This document shows, piece by piece, positions 61,842-64,000 of a DNA stretch of 64,000 bases. The position numbers and the translations under genes were made by a program. The notes beneath the pieces are model-generated. The model saw only the letters and a program-made list of their open reading frames with translations. It searched no databases and was not told where the DNA came from. Numbering within the stretch: position 1 is the stretch's first letter; every line of letters begins with the position of its first letter. The stretch comes from DOZZ01 sp963792655 (GTDB taxonomy: Bacteria > Acidobacteriota > Terriglobia > Bryobacterales > Bryobacteraceae). The stretch covers positions 62,001 through 126,000 of the forward strand of contig CAWBWU010000009.1 of assembly GCA_963792655.1 (NCBI GenBank), in the 5' to 3' direction.

Positions 61842-63196
61842 GCGCCGTTGTGGACGGCAGCGAAGCAGGATTCGAGCGTCTCCATCGCGAAGTCCGCCTG
61901 ATCCTGTGTGATGGTCAGCGGAGGACTCAAACGAATGGTGTTCTCGCCGGCGCCCAGGATGAGCAAGCCTTTTTCGAACGCCATGTCGACGACGCGATCG
62001 CGTTCCTCAGGCGCGCGCACCTTCGTCTGTTGATCGCGCACGAGTTCGATTCCAAGCATCAGACCCAATCCGCGCACGTCACCGACGATGGGGAAGCGGG
62101 CGGGCCACTGGCGCATGCGTTCCATCATATACGCGCCCATTCGCGCGGAGTTTTCGACCAGGCTCTGCTCCAGCAGTTCGATAGTGGCAAGCGCCGCCGA
62201 TACCGAAACAGGGTTGCCCCCGAAGGTGGACGCATGGGCGCCGGGAGGCCAGTTCATGATCGCGGCGCGCGCAACGGTTGCGCTCAACGGCATGCCGCTC
62301 GCAATGCCCTTCGCCACCGTGAAGATGTCGGGCTCGGCATCGTAATGATTGGCCGCCCACATCTTTCCGGTGCGTCCCATGCCGGCCTGCACTTCATCGA
62401 AGATCAGCAGCATGCCGTGGCGCTGCGCTACCCGCGCGAGCTCTTCATGAAACTTCTTCGGTGGCACGATGTAGCCACCCTCGCCTTGAACCGGCTCGAC
62501 AACAATGGCCGCGACTTCATCGGCCGGCAGAATGGTCTTCAGCAACTGATCTTCGATGATCTTGACGCACTCCACGGCGCACGTGTCCGGGTGCTTGTCA
62601 TAAGCGCAGCGATAGCAATACGCGTAGGGAACGTGGTGCACGCCGGCCATGAACGGGCCGAAGCCGCGGCGCTGGACGGGACGCCGCGCGGTTAGCGACA
62701 GCGAACCCATCGTGCGCCCGTGGAATGCGCCGGTGAACGCGATGAACTTATCGCGGCCGCTCGAATAACGCGCCATCTTCAGCGCCGCTTCCATTGCTTC
62801 CGTCCCCGAGTTGCCAAAGTAAACCCGGCGCTCGAACCCGCCCGGAGCAATGGCCGCAAGCTTTTCGGCAAGCTGCACCATGTTCTCGTAGTAGAAGTCG
62901 GTGCCCGACATGTGAACCAGCTTCGCGGCCTGCTGTTGAATCGCATTAACAACGTGCGGGTTGCAGTGGCCGGTTGCTACGACGGCGATACCGGCATTGA
63001 AATCGAGAAACTGATTGCCATCTACATCGTGAATGATTGCGCCCTCGCCGCGTTCCACCACCAGTGGATAGCCGCGAGTGTAAGAGGGAGACAGAACTTT
63101 GTTATCGCGATCGATGATTGCTTGCGCGCGCGGTCCCGGCAGCGGCCCACGCAAAATGGGCAGGCCTGGACGCACTGCAATTGCAGTGGTAGACAT
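61838..63196 (-). CDS. Class III (acetylornithine/GABA-type) aminotransferase
   Basis: A 452-residue PLP enzyme of the ornithine/4-aminobutyrate branch. Evidence: VERGEGAIIHDVDGNQFLDF, GNSGTEAMEAALKMARYSSG, AFHGRTMGSLSLTAR, VVEPVQGEGGYIVPP, LLIFDEVQAGMGRTGKMWA and the Schiff-base lysine in FTVAKGIASGMPLSA. An insertion with YAYCYRCAYDKHPDTCAVEC adds four cysteines of unknown role. GABA or another omega-amino acid is as likely as acetylornithine. A good promoter lies upstream (63312-63340). Heads the methyltransferase-yraN operon. Confidence 0.88.
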   Translation of the reverse strand: MSTTAIAVRPGLPILRGPLPGPRAQAIIDRDNKVLSPSYTRGYPLVVERGEGAIIHDVDGNQFLDFNAGIAVVATGHCNPHVVNAIQQQAAKLVHMSGTDFYYENMVQLAEKLAAIAPGGFERRVYFGNSGTEAMEAALKMARYSSGRDKFIAFTGAFHGRTMGSLSLTARRPVQRRGFGPFMAGVHHVPYAYCYRCAYDKHPDTCAVECVKIIEDQLLKTILPADEVAAIVVEPVQGEGGYIVPPKKFHEELARVAQRHGMLLIFDEVQAGMGRTGKMWAANHYDAEPDIFTVAKGIASGMPLSATVARAAIMNWPPGAHASTFGGNPVSVSAALATIELLEQSLVENSARMGAYMMERMRQWPARFPIVGDVRGLGLMLGIELVRDQQTKVRAPEERDRVVDMAFEKGLLILGAGENTIRLSPPLTITQDQADFAMETLESCFAAVHNGA

Positions 63197-63311
63197 GTAT
63201 GACTCCTAAGACTGAGAACCGGAACGGATGTCGGGTGAGGGCCGCGAAGCGGGCGAATTAGTCGGAGCCGAACAGGCTGGGGCGGGCGGTGGAAGGGGCC
63301 TGCATGCGTTC

Positions 63312-63340
63312 AGTGTAGCTGGTGGCCGCTACTTGCTCAA
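63312..63340 (-). promoter_or_regulatory. Promoter of aminotransferase operon
   Basis: On the minus strand TTGAGC (63340-63335) and TACACT (63317-63312) are exactly 17 bases apart, giving a transcription start near 63305 and a leader of about 110 bases to the ATG at 63196. This is a good housekeeping-type match. The same stretch follows the carbonic anhydrase stop. Confidence 0.5.
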
Positions 63341-63356
63341 GGGTCAAGCAGACAAT

Positions 63357-63956
63357 TTACGTATTTGTAAAAGAGTCTTTCGCCTCATCGTAAACCGATA
63401 TCTTGCCGGTGCCGATGTCATAAAACCAGCCGTACAAAGCCAGATTGCCTTCACTCAAACGCTGCGCAACAGCCGGATGCGTGCGAAGGTTCCGCAGTTG
63501 GGTGACCACGTTGCGCTTGGCGAGAGGCGTCATGATTTCAGGAGTTGGGTCCGCTTCGCGCTGGTAGATTTCGGCATAGCGCAGCCATGCCGCGACGCTC
63601 GCATGATCGCTGAAGCGTCCCGGATCCAAAGCGCCGCGCATGACGCCGCAATCCGAATGGCCGCAAATGATCACAACATCCACGCGTAAGATGCCGACCG
63701 CGTACTCAATCGTCGCCGACACGCCGCCGACGATCTCGGGAAACGGCGGCACAATGTTGCCGATCACGCGGCAGATGAACAGTTCCCCCGGTTTGGTCTG
63801 GGTGATCAGGCAGGGGTCAATGCGCGAGTCCGCGCAGGTAATGAATAGCGCCTCCGGCCTTTGACCCATCGCGAGACGCGCGAATAAGTCCTGGTGTTCC
63901 GGATAGACGTGCTTCTGGAATTTGGAGATGCCTCCGATGATCTTTTCGACTGACAA
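63357..63956 (-). CDS. Beta-class carbonic anhydrase
   Basis: A 199-residue zinc enzyme interconverting CO2 and bicarbonate. Zinc ligands and dyad: ALFITCADSRIDP (Cys, Asp/Arg pair), VVIICGHSDCGVMRGAL (His, Cys). FICRVIGNIVPPF is also a family motif. No signal peptide, so cytoplasmic; used for bicarbonate supply to carboxylases. The start is a TTG at 63956 with AGGGA close before it; no ATG is available in frame near the start. Confidence 0.9.
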   Translation of the reverse strand: MSVEKIIGGISKFQKHVYPEHQDLFARLAMGQRPEALFITCADSRIDPCLITQTKPGELFICRVIGNIVPPFPEIVGGVSATIEYAVGILRVDVVIICGHSDCGVMRGALDPGRFSDHASVAAWLRYAEIYQREADPTPEIMTPLAKRNVVTQLRNLRTHPAVAQRLSEGNLALYGWFYDIGTGKISVYDEAKDSFTNT

Positions 63957-64000
63957 GTGAATCCCTGGTTCGGTTGATTATGACGCCGCTATCATAGTCG

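Noticed and set aside
1..64000. tRNA, rRNA, prophage, CRISPR or intact IS element
   Set aside because: No cloverleaf-like, ribosomal RNA, transposase, integrase or spacer-repeat pattern was recognised on either strand.

Overview
The window looks like a chromosome segment of an acidobacterium of the Bryobacterales/Solibacter group. Evidence: two secreted proteins (10690-12627 and 23911-26571) end in the C-terminal domain catalogued as the Solibacter TIGR03437 family; there is a PEP-CTERM anchored protein, several Tat/Sec-exported enzymes, GC-rich coding sequence and frequent GTG/TTG starts. Most genes are housekeeping or general metabolism. I saw no tRNA, rRNA, CRISPR array, prophage or complete insertion sequence.

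Layout. 0.3-6 kb: a SnoaL-like exported protein, rpsU with an unusual leader, a zinc-ribbon protein, a TPR-yvcK-glmU cell-envelope operon (minus strand) and metK. 6.0-9.0 kb: a hidden 53-residue ORF, a REP-like palindrome, and a two-gene minus-strand unit (MoxR-type AAA+ ATPase plus a large unknown partner) carrying many frameshifts. 9-19.4 kb: AsmA-like protein, secreted proteins, aldo/keto reductase, AraC regulator, SDR, an NRAMP-related transporter and a nucleoside hydrolase. 19.4-28.4 kb: degenerate GGDEF protein, carbamoyltransferase, glycine-zipper protein, thiD, an NHL-repeat protein and a matrixin-like metalloprotease. 28.4-37.5 kb: DinB, 3-methyladenine glycosylase, then thpR-plsY-gpsA-ECF sigma-membrane protein-DUF3106, tldD-tldE and a PPK2 kinase. 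37.6-45.6 kb: a small membrane protein, a Tat-exported hydroxyacid dehydrogenase, and a five-gene overlapping efflux operon (three HlyD-type adaptors, a MacB/FtsX-type permease, TolC) with no ATPase gene.

45.6-54.2 kb: a duplicated REP-like repeat block, DUF2156, SDR and VOC genes, a heavily frameshifted molybdenum hydroxylase pair (isoquinoline 1-oxidoreductase type), a sugar-phosphate isomerase-like protein, a diadenylate-cyclase-like (DACNV-type) protein and a PIN-domain remnant. 54.3-58.3 kb: DUF503-rbfA-apbE-hemE-hemG on the plus strand. 58.2-64 kb (minus): DinB, OYE-type oxidoreductase, galT, YraN, methyltransferase, class III aminotransferase and beta carbonic anhydrase.

A window-wide theme is single-base frameshifts, mostly one extra base, in conserved genes (yvcK, thiD, hemG, carbamoyltransferase, AKR, DinB), with dense clusters at 6.4-9.0 and 48.1-50.9 kb. 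I favour sequence error for the isolated cases; the two clusters could be error or true decay. No clearly new system is proven. The best candidates are the MoxR/unknown-partner unit, the triple-adaptor efflux operon without an ATPase, and the DAC-like protein.
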